Assembly: GCA_030691505.1 (NCBI GenBank)
Contig: JAUYEG010000081.1
Coordinates: forward strand, 126,738-186,985
Origin: Bacillota bacterium
Lineage (GTDB): Bacteria; Bacillota; Sulfobacillia; JAUYEG01
DNA: 60,248 nucleotides
Direction of reading: 5' to 3'
The number at the start of each line of letters is the position of its first letter. The first letter of the stretch is position 1. Below are positions 43,721 through 52,657 of this stretch, in pieces. Below the pieces are notes generated by a model. That model searched no databases. It worked only from the letters and a program-made list of their open reading frames with translations, and had not been told where the DNA came from. The position numbers and the translations under genes are program-made.

Positions 43721-44344
43721 TCAGCTGCCGTGCCGTAAGGACGCCTGCCGCTCCCGTTGCCGGATGAATACATGACGGATGATGTGATCGCGTACGGTCT
43801 CGTTGACACGCTCAAAAGCGAGCCCGGCGTGCTCTTCCCCGTCGATCTGGAACACCCTGACGACCTTGGCTTCCATTCTGAGGGGCAACGCCAGGCCCGG
43901 AATGCCGATTTCCACGCGCATCACCTTACCCTCCCGCAGCGAACCCGGCGGCACGCAAACGAGCGCCCCGTTGCCGCTGATGTCCCGGACCTCTCCGTTT
44001 GTCGCTCCGGCCCTGAAAGGCAGCCGGGTGGATGCGCGGAAGAAGCGGCGCCTCGGGGTTACCTCGACCTTGGATGGCGCCGTGGTGACTATGAGCGGAG
44101 GCATCTCGGGACGTATGGCCGTCACCCTGACCGTTGCCACGTAGGCCTCGTTTTCCCCCTGCTGCCAGAGGGTCACCTTGCTGCCGACTGGTATGTAAGC
44201 GGCGATGCCCTGCTCCATTGGGGCATACAGGACCAGCGCATCGGGATGGCAATCGCGCACTTTGGTTTGACGGCTATGACAGATGCCATTTGAAGCGATC
44301 AGGTCCAGCTGGATTTCGGTTCCGGGCCCAAACGCCTTGCTCAA
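43721..44344 (-). CDS. PilZ domain protein with YcgR-like N-terminus
   Basis: Second PilZ protein, 207 residues. It has the same layout, with RRFFR and DISGNG. TTG 44344 is chosen because AAGGAAGG lies 7 bases upstream; longer frames have no such site. The pair arose by tandem duplication and probably forms one leftward operon, divergent from an ABC exporter. Confidence 0.85.
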   Translation of the reverse strand: MSKAFGPGTEIQLDLIASNGICHSRQTKVRDCHPDALVLYAPMEQGIAAYIPVGSKVTLWQQGENEAYVATVRVTAIRPEMPPLIVTTAPSKVEVTPRRRFFRASTRLPFRAGATNGEVRDISGNGALVCVPPGSLREGKVMRVEIGIPGLALPLRMEAKVVRVFQIDGEEHAGLAFERVNETVRDHIIRHVFIRQRERQASLRHGS

Positions 44345-44501
44345 GAGGTGGCCTTCCTTTCGTCCTGTGCTAGTAGGTGATGCTGCTATTCTCATCGCGT
44401 TTCCGCCATATGGCCTTTAGGGCTTGGCCCGGCCCTTGACTGCCCGGTTCGTTCGGGGTAGCTTGGGGCTAGTTGCGGCAGGCAGGAGGTGGAAATCGCC
44501 C

Positions 44502-45497
44502 TTGGGTGCAGCCATCTCCGTCACCCCCTCTGCATCCGTCGCGCTTGAGGTTTCCGGCCTGCACAAGGTGTTCCCCGGCAAGCGCCCCGTCCATGCAGTG
44601 ACAGACGTCACGTTCTGCGTCCCTGCTGGTGATGTGATCGGCCTCCTGGGGCCCAACGGTGCCGGCAAGACCACGATCATCAAATGCGTTCTCGGTTTGG
44701 TGAGAGCCACCTCGGGGGTGACGCGGGTCTTCGGCGCGGAGACCTCTAACCATCCGGGGCGCGTGCTCTCTTCGGCGGCGGCTGTGTTGGAGGGGGCCCG
44801 CAACACCTACTGGCGGCTGACGGTCTGGGAGAACGTCTGCTTCTTCGCCTCGCTGCACGGGGTTTCCGCGCGGGACCCCGCCCACCGGCGGTACTTCGAG
44901 GGGCTGCTGGCCAGATTCGGTCTGGAAGGGCGGCTCAAAACGCCCGTGCGCGAGCTTTCCACCGGGCTCAAACAGAAAGTCGCGGTGGTTTCAGCGCTTG
45001 CCAGGCGCACGCCGCTTGTTTTTCTTGACGAGCCGACCCTCGGCCTAGATGTGGAAACGGCCTACGAGTTGCGGCGACTGCTGCCCGAGTTGGCGCGCGA
45101 CGAGGGGCGCACGCTGGTCATCAGCAGCCATGACATGCACGTCGTCCAGGCGGTCTGCCGCCGGGTTGTGATCATGTCCGGCGGGCGGGTGATCGCCGAC
45201 GACGAGGTTGCCAACCTGCTGGCGCTGTTCCGCAGCCGCAGGTACAGGCTGAGCATGCCCGGAGCCCTGCCGGGCGACGCCGTGGCGGGCGTGCGCAGCC
45301 TCGATGCGGCAGCTCGGATCGAAGTGGAGGATGGGGTCACGAAGCTGGAGCTGCAGTTGCCGGCGGCGGCGGCACTGTACCGGCTGATGGATCTTCTCCG
45401 TGACGCGGGCGTTGTGGTGGAGACCATCGTCCAGAGCGAGCCCGACCTCGAACACGCGTTCCTCGAACTGGTGCGAAGGGAGCGCGAGCGGCAATGA
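44502..45497 (+). CDS. ABC exporter ATP-binding protein
   Basis: Nucleotide-binding subunit of about 331 residues. Walker A GPNGAGKTTI, signature LSTGLKQK, Walker B LVFLDEPTLGLD and switch LVISSHDMHVVQ. The C-terminal extension has a strand-rich part as in DrrA/NatA types. TTG 44502 is used with AGGAGGT 11 bases upstream; the exact start is uncertain. TTGACT at 44436 with TAGCTT 17 bp later could be its promoter. The permease start overlaps its stop by 4 bp. Confidence 0.9.
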   Translation: MGAAISVTPSASVALEVSGLHKVFPGKRPVHAVTDVTFCVPAGDVIGLLGPNGAGKTTIIKCVLGLVRATSGVTRVFGAETSNHPGRVLSSAAAVLEGARNTYWRLTVWENVCFFASLHGVSARDPAHRRYFEGLLARFGLEGRLKTPVRELSTGLKQKVAVVSALARRTPLVFLDEPTLGLDVETAYELRRLLPELARDEGRTLVISSHDMHVVQAVCRRVVIMSGGRVIADDEVANLLALFRSRRYRLSMPGALPGDAVAGVRSLDAAARIEVEDGVTKLELQLPAAAALYRLMDLLRDAGVVVETIVQSEPDLEHAFLELVRRERERQ

Positions 45498-46273
45498 AAC
45501 ACTGGCGCACCGTGTTTGCGGCCGTTCTTTACCGCGATCTGGTCATGTTCCAGCGGTATGCGTTTAACACCGTCTCCGGCCTGATCACGCTGTATATCGT
45601 TTTTCTGCTGATTTTCTTTGGCATCAGCAAGTTCGACGGGGGCGCCGTCGTCTCGGCGTCCACCGTGGAATCGATGATCGTCGGGTACGTCCTGTGGTCG
45701 ATGTCCATCGCCGTCTATTCCGAGCTGGCCTGGTCGATAACCAACGAGGCTCAGGTGGGCACTCTGGAGCAGCTCTACCTGTGTCCGCTGGGATTCGGCT
45801 TCGTAAACGCGTGCCACCTGGTCTCAAGCCTCCTGACCAACGTCCTGTTCAACGCGGTGCTTCTGCTGGCCGCGATGGCCACGACGGGCCGGTGGCTGTT
45901 GATCGACCTGGTAAGCCTCACCCCTGTCGTGCTTCTTACCCTCGGCGGCGTGTACGGCATCGGGTTCGCGGTCGGCGGGCTTGCGCTCGTGTACAAGCGC
46001 ATCCAGGGATTCTTCCAGATAGTGCAGTTCATCTTTGTCGGCTTCATGATGGTACCCCTGGACGTTGTCCCCTGGGCACGGTGGCTGCCGCTGGCCATGG
46101 GCAACGAGCTGGCGCGGCGGATCATGGTAGGCGGCCAGCGTGTGTGGCACTTCCCCGTCGGGGATCTGGTCACTCTGGTTGTGACGGCCGCGGTGTACCT
46201 GGCTCTGGGCGTTGTGGCCTTCCGTGTCGCCGAGCGGGTGGCCCGCAACCGCGGGACGCTGGGGCAGTATTGA
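45494..46273 (+). CDS. ABC-2 type exporter permease
   Basis: Membrane subunit, 259 residues with six predicted membrane helices. The soluble N-terminus (YRDLVMFQRYAFNTVSGLI) is typical of ABC-2 permeases. It overlaps the ATPase gene by ATGA, so the two make one exporter. Substrate unknown. Confidence 0.88.
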   Translation: MKHWRTVFAAVLYRDLVMFQRYAFNTVSGLITLYIVFLLIFFGISKFDGGAVVSASTVESMIVGYVLWSMSIAVYSELAWSITNEAQVGTLEQLYLCPLGFGFVNACHLVSSLLTNVLFNAVLLLAAMATTGRWLLIDLVSLTPVVLLTLGGVYGIGFAVGGLALVYKRIQGFFQIVQFIFVGFMMVPLDVVPWARWLPLAMGNELARRIMVGGQRVWHFPVGDLVTLVVTAAVYLALGVVAFRVAERVARNRGTLGQY

Positions 46274-46292
46274 GCGCTGGAGGTGGCTCCGC

Positions 46293-46544
46293 GTGGTCCG
46301 AATGTCGCGTTCGCTGCCACCCTTGCTTGAACCCGTGGTTCGCAGGTTCTGTTTCATGGTTGAAACGGCCATGGCCAACGGGACAAGAGCCCTGTACCTC
46401 TACGGCAGCGTCTGCAGGGGTGACTACATCGCGGGCTGGAGCGACATCGATCACCTCTACTGCGATTTTCTCGATTTCCTCTGGCGCGAGACCTTCGCGG
46501 CGTGTTACGGTGTCTCCCGGCGCATTTCGGAGGCGTATAGGTGA
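46293..46544 (+). CDS. Short nucleotidyltransferase-like protein
   Basis: 83-residue protein with the start of a nucleotidyltransferase fold: TRALYLYGSVCRGDYIAG and then WSDIDHL. GS with the two Asp of DID is the metal-binding pattern. The rest of the domain, including the third acidic residue, is too short, so it may be truncated or a minimal form. GGAGG lies 9 bases before GTG 46293. Its stop overlaps the next start by 4 bp, which suggests a once-functional operon. Confidence 0.5.
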   Translation: MVRMSRSLPPLLEPVVRRFCFMVETAMANGTRALYLYGSVCRGDYIAGWSDIDHLYCDFLDFLWRETFAACYGVSRRISEAYR

Positions 46545-47346
46545 CTCGCAGCCAGCCCGCCGTGGCCCTTTGCGTGGCCCGAAGCGGAGAGGGTGTTGAG
46601 ATCGGCCGGGCCCGGATGGTCAGGGCGGTTGAGGCCGCCTCCGCGGACGGTGCCTCGCTGGTTGTGCTCGGAGAGGCATTGCCTACCGGCCTCGTCAACA
46701 GCGACGACCCAGATGAGGATCTTCTGTTGGGCGAATCCATCCCGGGTGCCACCACTAGATGCTCTCAGATGTCGCCAAGCGTCGGGGTGTGTGGGTTGCG
46801 TTCGGGATCCTTGAGCGCGACGGCCGCCAGCTATACGACTCGGCTGTGATCGTGTCGTCCTCCGGAGAGATCGCACTGCGGTATAGGCGCATCGACCCGC
46901 ACTGGCATGGGCCTCATGCCGATCCTCTTGTGTACCGTCAAGGCGTTCAGATGCCGGTGTGCCAGACGCCGTTCGGCACCTGCGCCCTGATGATCTGCGG
47001 GGACCTCTTTGACGCCGGCATTGTTGCTGGCGCCCGGGCGCTGCGTCCCGACTTTGTGGTGCTCCCGTTTTCCCGGTGCTTCGGGGACTGGAGCGCAGAC
47101 TCATTGCGTTGGGAGAGGGATGAGTTGCCGGCCTATGCGGCGCAATCCCGGGATTTAGGGGCGCCGCTGCTGGCTACCGGAGTGCTTCTAGTGGACGATC
47201 GAGGACGGCATCTGAGCTTTGGCGGGGCCTTTGTGGTCGACGCGAACGGCCGTGTCTCCGCGAGTCTCAGCCTTGGCCGGGAGGGGCGTCTCCTGGTTCC
47301 TGTCAGTGCGCTCTCCGCCTACAACACGGCCACCCCGCGGCGATAG
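46541..47346 (+). pseudogene. Frameshifted carbon-nitrogen (nitrilase-family) hydrolase
   Basis: Two frames together give a carbon-nitrogen hydrolase. The first reads from GTG 46541 through VVLGEALPTGL, with the catalytic Glu, to SIPGATTR. The second continues from about 46759 as MLSDVAKRRGVWVAFGILER and on to ALMICGDLFDAG, with the catalytic Cys. A one-base deletion near 46757 explains the break. The catalytic Lys position reads YRRIDPHW, so Arg replaces Lys, further evidence of decay or altered chemistry. Its end overlaps the convergent amidohydrolase gene by 28 bp. Confidence 0.75.
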
Positions 47347-48575
47347 ACCTGACGGACACGCCTCAGGGCCAGGTCATCCACAGCCGGGTCGCTGTCCAGG
47401 ATGACCACGTCGGCGTACAGACCCGGGGCGAGCCTGCCCGCAACGTCATCGATGCCCATTGCATCAGCCGCCACCGAGGTCATTGTGGCCAGGGCGTCCT
47501 CAGTGGAAAGGCCGCAGTCCCGGAAAGTCTCGTACGTCAGGTGATAGTCCCCGAATCGCCGTATTGCGTCCGTGCCGCCGACCAGGTGGATACCCAGCTC
47601 CCGGAACCGCCGCACACTGGCCATCCCGGCCTCATAGCGCACCTTGAACGAGTCCAGGCGCTGCCGTTCGTCCGCGGTCAGGGGACGGGTCGAGGAAAGC
47701 TCGGTCAGCAAATCAACGCTGATGCGCAGCACGTGTAGGGTGGGGTCGACGAAGATGCCCCGGGCGGCGATCTCCGAGGCCAGATGCTCGTCAAGGCTCG
47801 GCCTGCCGTCCGGCCCGAGAAAATCGCAGTGTTCGATGGCGTCCACGCCCGCCGCGACGGCGTTGCGGATCCCGGGCGTCCCCTGGGCGTGGACCACGAC
47901 CCTCAGGGCGCGGGCGTGGGCTTCATCAACAGCCGCAGCCAGCTCTTGCTCACTGAAATAGGCCAGCGAACGGTCGGTTCCAGCTGTGCCGCCCCCGGTG
48001 GCCATCACCTTGATGACGTCCGCGCCCTCGCTCGCGAGGCGCCGCACACTCTCGCGGACGGCGGAAGGACCCTCCGCCTCTTCTCCGCAGAACCAGAAAT
48101 GGCCACGGGGCGCCGTTATCGGCCGTCCGCACAGGACCATGGACGGCATGCGCGTCACTATGCCCTGCGTTGCTGCCTCCCGGAGATGGAACGTCAGTCT
48201 GCCCCGCGCGCCCAGGTCGCGCACCGTGGTCACGCCGGACCGGAGGTGCGTGCGAGCGTTCTCGGCCGCGCGAAGGAGCATGAGTTCGTCCCTGTCTTCG
48301 GCCATGACTTGCTCGTAGGTGCGCAGCCCTGTTCCCAGTACAAGGTGTACGTGCGTATCGACAAGCCCGGGAATCGCTGTTGCCCCACGGTAGGTCACCC
48401 GGGTCACATCGGGCGGAAGTGCCGCCTCCGCACGGACTACCGAGTCGTCCAGCGGGTGCCCGGCCGCGAGAATCCGGTCCCCGGCAAGCACCAGACGTCC
48501 CGGCCGGTGCACGGTGCCGACCCCGTCATGCAGGCTGTGAACGTCGATCAGGGTGAAAAGCGCAGGTGGGTTCAT
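47319..48575 (-). CDS. Metal-dependent amidohydrolase
   Basis: Amidohydrolase superfamily protein (imidazolonepropionase/prolidase-like), 418 residues. The metal site begins with IPGLVDTHVHLVLGTG, and SGVTTVRDLG follows. The Lys ligand is in VIKVMATGGG, His ligands in VVHAQGTPGIR and DAIEHCDFL, and the final Asp in GGTDAIRRFG. GGGGGAG lies 7 bases before the ATG. It is the intact relative of the broken gene at 18432-19613. Its substrate is unknown; Xaa-Pro dipeptides or cyclic amides fit the family. Confidence 0.88.
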   Translation of the reverse strand: MNPPALFTLIDVHSLHDGVGTVHRPGRLVLAGDRILAAGHPLDDSVVRAEAALPPDVTRVTYRGATAIPGLVDTHVHLVLGTGLRTYEQVMAEDRDELMLLRAAENARTHLRSGVTTVRDLGARGRLTFHLREAATQGIVTRMPSMVLCGRPITAPRGHFWFCGEEAEGPSAVRESVRRLASEGADVIKVMATGGGTAGTDRSLAYFSEQELAAAVDEAHARALRVVVHAQGTPGIRNAVAAGVDAIEHCDFLGPDGRPSLDEHLASEIAARGIFVDPTLHVLRISVDLLTELSSTRPLTADERQRLDSFKVRYEAGMASVRRFRELGIHLVGGTDAIRRFGDYHLTYETFRDCGLSTEDALATMTSVAADAMGIDDVAGRLAPGLYADVVILDSDPAVDDLALRRVRQVYRRGVAVL

Positions 48576-48630
48576 GGGCTACTCCCCCGATATCCAGCCG
48601 TCGGTCTCTCCATAGAGAACCGCGCGAGCA

Positions 48631-49833
48631 CTAAGCCCGCCTCTCGAGCACGGTGATGAATTCAATGTCGTCAAGCCGGATTCCCGGACGGATCTGTCCA
48701 ACGCGCTCCACACCGTACCGGGAATGGACCGTGAGCCCTGCCAGTCCCGCCATCAACGCAATCTCGGGCGGGGTGAACCCGCGAACGGTGTCCCGCAGCA
48801 CATAGGGCTTTGCAGTCTCATCGGTAAGCTCGCCCGGGGCCCACAGCATGCGCGCGTGAACAGGGTCAAAACCCGGGTGGCCTCTGGCCGCCCATCGATA
48901 GACGTTGCGAACCCCCAGGGCGAAGCGTCCCCCGGGACGGAGCGCCTCGCGTACCCGCCGCAGGAAGTCCAGGTGGGCGAGGTCGTCCCCAAGCCTACCG
49001 AACCCGCTCTCGTAGATGCAGAAGGCATGGTCATATTCCTCGTGACTGTCCAGCTTGCGCATATCCAGCTCGCCGAAAATGACTTCGCCCGGCCCAACGC
49101 CGGTCGCCCTCCTGCGGGCCTCGCGGACCAGCACCGGTGAGGCGTCCACACCGACGGCGCGGTATCCCCTCCGGGCAAGCTCGCGCGAGTGCCTGCCCAG
49201 CCCGCACCCCAGATCAAGCAGCGTCTGGCCCGGTCTTGCACCGAGGACCTGGACGAGCCAATCGACTTCCACGGCTGCATACTGCTCCATGCGCTCGAGC
49301 CCCGGGATGCTGTGTTGCCGCAGAAACGCCTGATGGCTCCACGCGCCGGGCAACGGCTCCAACGCCAGTTCGAACCGCCAACAGGGTTCGCCACCGGCCG
49401 ACCGGGCCTCCTCAACGAGCCGGAAACCGGCCCCCTCGAACAAACGGCGGGCCCGCAGGTTGTATGTATACACACACTTGACCCGTGCGGAGGACCAACC
49501 GAGCTCCCTGGCCCGCTGCAGCAGCATGCCCACCACACGGCGTCCAAGGCCCCGGCCGCGCCAGGCGGGATCGCCGATGACGATGGGCAGGTCCTCAGGG
49601 GTCAAGGTTGCGTCGCCAATAGGAAACCATCCTTCGGGGGTCAGGGTTTGGACGATATACAACTCGCCCTGGGCGGCAAGCTGCGAGTACATCACCTGTA
49701 CCTTGGCCAGGTCGTAGGGTGCGGCCCCCCGGCCTTCGGAAAAAAGGAGTACCTCCGGATCTTGATACCACGGCAGAGCGGCCAGCGCATCGAGCGCGGG
49801 GTCGGCGGGGCGCAGGCGCAGGTCCCGGTCCAT
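48631..49833 (-). CDS. GNAT acetyltransferase-methyltransferase fusion
   Basis: Two-domain enzyme of 400 residues. Residues 1-165 form a GNAT domain with the acetyl-CoA loop GDPAWRGRGLGRRVVG and NLRARRLFEGAGFRLVEE. Residues 185-400 form a class I methyltransferase with motif I LLDLGCGLGRHSRELA and acidic loop VGVDAS. ATG 49833 lies 2 bp after the stop of the ketopantoate-reductase-like gene. The combination suggests successive modification of one small molecule or protein. No partner genes define the substrate. Confidence 0.85.
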   Translation of the reverse strand: MDRDLRLRPADPALDALAALPWYQDPEVLLFSEGRGAAPYDLAKVQVMYSQLAAQGELYIVQTLTPEGWFPIGDATLTPEDLPIVIGDPAWRGRGLGRRVVGMLLQRARELGWSSARVKCVYTYNLRARRLFEGAGFRLVEEARSAGGEPCWRFELALEPLPGAWSHQAFLRQHSIPGLERMEQYAAVEVDWLVQVLGARPGQTLLDLGCGLGRHSRELARRGYRAVGVDASPVLVREARRRATGVGPGEVIFGELDMRKLDSHEEYDHAFCIYESGFGRLGDDLAHLDFLRRVREALRPGGRFALGVRNVYRWAARGHPGFDPVHARMLWAPGELTDETAKPYVLRDTVRGFTPPEIALMAGLAGLTVHSRYGVERVGQIRPGIRLDDIEFITVLERRA

Positions 49834-49835
49834 GA

Positions 49836-50774
49836 TCAATTTCGACAGCCACCGCACCCCGGGTGCAGCGCCCTGTCCGCACACCGCACCAGATTGCATA
49901 GGGTTTCGTTTACGGGGGTTGGGATCCGCAGCCGCCTGCCTTCACTGACTATCACGCCGTTTATGCTGTCGATCTCGGTGCGCCGTCCGTGAAGCACGTC
50001 CTGGAGCATGGACGACCGGTTGGCCCCGGTCAGTCGGGCGGCCTCCGTCACCTGAGCCCAGATGCCGTCCGCGTCGCACGGCAGCCCGACGCCGGCAGCC
50101 CGCGCCACGGCCTCGCCCTCCGCGACTGCCCGCCGCATGATCGCCGGGGCGTCGGGCAGCTCCAGCAGCCTGCCGTTCGTGACACTCAGGACCGCCGTGA
50201 GAGGGTTGATGGCGGCATTGATCAGCAGCTTGGCCCACTGGAGACCGTGGATGTTGCCTGAAACCTCCGTTGGCAGCCCGGCATCCGTCAGGGTAGCGGC
50301 CAGCGCCCTAACCCGGCCGGTATCACGCCCGTCCAGCTCGCCGATAGTGGTCGGGCCGCAACCGGCGTGGTCGACTCGTCCGGGACCGGATACGTAGGCT
50401 CCCTGGTGGGTGACGCCGGCCACGATCTGCCCCGGCGGCACGCGTTCACTTAGCGCTTCCACGTTTCCAAGGCCGTTTTGGAGGGTAAGTACGACGGTGT
50501 CCGGCCGCACCAGCGGTGGCAGGGACGCGCTTGCCGCACTGGTGTCATAAGCCTTGCAGCAGACGAGAACCGCGTCCACGACGCCTATCCTCGCGGGATC
50601 GGTGGTGGCGGCCGGGCGAAACACCCGCAGCCCGCTCGTGGACGTGGCTATCGCCAACCCCTGCTCGGTAATAGATTGAGCCTGTTCGGCGCGGCGGCAC
50701 AGCATCCGAACTTCGTGCCCGGCCCCCGCCAGGGCAGCGCCGAACAGCGAACCCATTGCCCCGGCACCGAGCAC
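49836..50774 (-). CDS. 2-dehydropantoate 2-reductase family protein
   Basis: NADPH-dependent reductase of the PanE/ApbA family. GAGAMGSLFGAALAGAGHEV is the nucleotide-binding motif, ALQNGLGNVE-like VLTLQNGLGNVE follows, and WAKLLINAAINPLTAVL contains the catalytic Lys. From GTG 50774 the first beta strand is missing; reading from ACG at 50796-50798, 7 bases after GGAGG, restores TIGSLKIAVLGAGAMG. The true start may be non-standard or mutated. It lies 2 bp before the fusion gene. Pantothenate synthesis is possible but not assured, as paralogues are common. Confidence 0.85.
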   Translation of the reverse strand: MLGAGAMGSLFGAALAGAGHEVRMLCRRAEQAQSITEQGLAIATSTSGLRVFRPAATTDPARIGVVDAVLVCCKAYDTSAASASLPPLVRPDTVVLTLQNGLGNVEALSERVPPGQIVAGVTHQGAYVSGPGRVDHAGCGPTTIGELDGRDTGRVRALAATLTDAGLPTEVSGNIHGLQWAKLLINAAINPLTAVLSVTNGRLLELPDAPAIMRRAVAEGEAVARAAGVGLPCDADGIWAQVTEAARLTGANRSSMLQDVLHGRRTEIDSINGVIVSEGRRLRIPTPVNETLCNLVRCADRALHPGCGGCRN

Positions 50775-50898
50775 GGCAATCTTTAGCGATCCGATCGTAA
50801 CCAGTCCTCCCCACGGAGCGCAGCATACTCCTCACTGGAGATACGACCCATGTGCAGAAAATCCTATGGCGGAAAGCCATCTCCTGGTGGCGTCCCGC

Positions 50899-50945
50899 CA
50901 AACACGGGGCCCGGCGGCCATCCCGGCCGCCGGGCCCCGTGTTTG
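50899..50945 (-). terminator. Strong terminator after the DUF1540 gene
   Basis: Perfect 21-bp inverted repeat (50899-50919 and 50925-50945) with a 5-base loop, its ends CAAACAC/GTGTTTG. It lies 12 bases after the DUF1540 stop and may act for both strands. Confidence 0.75.
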
Positions 50946-50957
50946 CCCGCTAACCGG

Positions 50958-51311
50958 CTACGACCTGGTCGGCCGGTTGCGCTGGAACTGGCTCTGCTGG
51001 CCCTGCTGCTGTTGCTGCTGGAACTGATTGCCCTGCTGGCCTTGCTGGAGCTGACCACCAATCTTGGTCACGTCGTCAACGGTATGCTCGTCCGTGTCAC
51101 TGTTTGAGATAAAAGTCTTGCAGCAGGTCTCCTCACATTGGCTAACCGGCGTGTCGATCTGGGAGATCGCCGACGCATCGATGCCGTGATGGGTCTCCCT
51201 GGGCACAGCATCGCTTGTGATCATGATCGAGGAAGCCTCGCAGTAGTTGCCCTCCATCCAGTAGTGGCAACTGCTGACGCTGCAGCGAATCCGGTGTTTT
51301 TCGTCTACCAT
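50958..51311 (-). CDS. DUF1540 protein with Gln-rich tail
   Basis: 117-residue protein. The DUF1540 part has IRCSVSSCHYWMEGNYCEA with conserved Cys and Trp, then TPVSQCEETCCKTF, usual in Firmicutes members. The final 30 residues are a Gln-rich tail (QFQQQQQQGQQSQFQ) resembling spore-coat-like low-complexity regions. AAAGGAGGG lies about 11 bases before ATG 51311. Metal binding by the Cys cluster is likely. It stands alone between a strong terminator and 240 bases without a gene. Confidence 0.75.
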   Translation of the reverse strand: MVDEKHRIRCSVSSCHYWMEGNYCEASSIMITSDAVPRETHHGIDASAISQIDTPVSQCEETCCKTFISNSDTDEHTVDDVTKIGGQLQQGQQGNQFQQQQQQGQQSQFQRNRPTRS

Positions 51312-51555
51312 GAGCGCATGGTCCCTCCTTTCGTCACATCCTAGGCTCTAGTTTCTCCAGGCCGCGACGGTTCGAGCAAGCTTTTGGCAGAGTCAACAGG
51401 AAACCACTCGCAGTTCTCGCGCCTGCGCCGGACTGGACCGCGGCCCCGGTGCAGGCGTGTAAGCATCGTCCGGGGAACAATGTGGGCGGTTTTCATTTCA
51501 AGCGGAGGGTTCGCCGCATGGCGCGGCCGGTGAGCCGCATAGGGGGGGCAGTCGC

Positions 51556-52632
51556 GTGCACAACGTCGACGATGTGCGGCGCCGCGAGGACTTGCTCGCC
51601 GCCGCCCTGGCGCGCTTTGACCGCGCGGACCTGGGCTTTTTCCCGACGCCGCTGCACCTGCTGCCCAACCTCGGGCATCGCCTCGGCCACCCGGCCCTCT
51701 ACGCCAAGCGGGACGACCTCACGGGGCTCGGCCTGGGCGGCAACAAGGTTCGCAGCCTGGAGTTCCTCCTTGGCAAGGCCCTGCGGGACGGCGCCGATAC
51801 GGTTATTGCGGCAGGCGGGCTGCAGTCCAATCTGTGCCGCGTGACGGCCGCCGCCGCCGCCCGGCTGGGGCTGCGCTGCGTGCTCGTGCACAACGATCGG
51901 AGGCCGGGTTTCTACCAGGGAAACATGCTCCTCAACCACCTGTCAGGCGCCGAGCAGGTCTTTGCCGGGCCCGTGGACGAGGTTTGCCGGGCGCAACTCA
52001 CCGACGAAATCGCGGGAGAGCAGGCAGCCGCGGGCCGCAGGGCTTTTGTGGTGCGCAACGGCGCCTCGACCGCGCTGGGCGCGCTGGGATACGTTCAGGC
52101 TGCGGTGGAGCTTTCGAGACAGGCACGGGATGTGGGCATCGAGATGCGGCACGTGGCCATGGTGGGTGCGATGGGCGGCACCGCGGCGGGCTTCGTGCTC
52201 GGGACGGCTCTTCTTGGACGGCCTTTCCACGTTCAGGTGATCAGTGTCGAATATTCCGAGCCCGTGCTGCGCGGTCTCATCCACGGCCTCGCGGTAGGCG
52301 CCCTCGAGCTGCTGCGGCAGGTCGATGCGCGGCTGGACCCGGGCGACGTCGACGAGGCGATGTCCATCCACGAGCGTTACCTGGGCCCGGGGTACGGCGT
52401 GCCGACGGAGCTTTCCACGCAGGCCCTCTACGACGCGGCGCGCCTTGAAGGGCTGTTCCTTGAGTCGGTCTACACCAGCAAGACCCTGGCCGGATGCCTC
52501 GGGCTGATCGAACGCGGCGAGATCCCAACCGGGGAGGCGTGCTGCTTTTGGCATACCGGCGGCACGGCAGCTCTCTTTGCACAGGCCGAGCAGCTTCAGC
52601 CCGGCCGCGACCCGGGCCCGCCCCGGACCTAG
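51556..52632 (+). CDS. PLP-dependent D-cysteine desulfhydrase/ACC deaminase family protein
   Basis: PLP enzyme of fold type II, 358 residues. The PLP Lys is in LGGNKVRSLEFL and AAGGLQSNLCRV follows. Family members split D-cysteine to pyruvate, H2S and ammonia, or deaminate 1-aminocyclopropane-1-carboxylate. The C-terminus has TSKTLAGCLGLIE and FWHTGGTAALFA. GTG start with GGGGGG upstream. It is convergent with the spore photoproduct lyase gene, 25 bp apart. Substrate is not resolved by sequence alone. Confidence 0.87.
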   Translation: MHNVDDVRRREDLLAAALARFDRADLGFFPTPLHLLPNLGHRLGHPALYAKRDDLTGLGLGGNKVRSLEFLLGKALRDGADTVIAAGGLQSNLCRVTAAAAARLGLRCVLVHNDRRPGFYQGNMLLNHLSGAEQVFAGPVDEVCRAQLTDEIAGEQAAAGRRAFVVRNGASTALGALGYVQAAVELSRQARDVGIEMRHVAMVGAMGGTAAGFVLGTALLGRPFHVQVISVEYSEPVLRGLIHGLAVGALELLRQVDARLDPGDVDEAMSIHERYLGPGYGVPTELSTQALYDAARLEGLFLESVYTSKTLAGCLGLIERGEIPTGEACCFWHTGGTAALFAQAEQLQPGRDPGPPRT

Positions 52633-52657
52633 TCGCGACCGTGGGCGAGCCTCGGGC

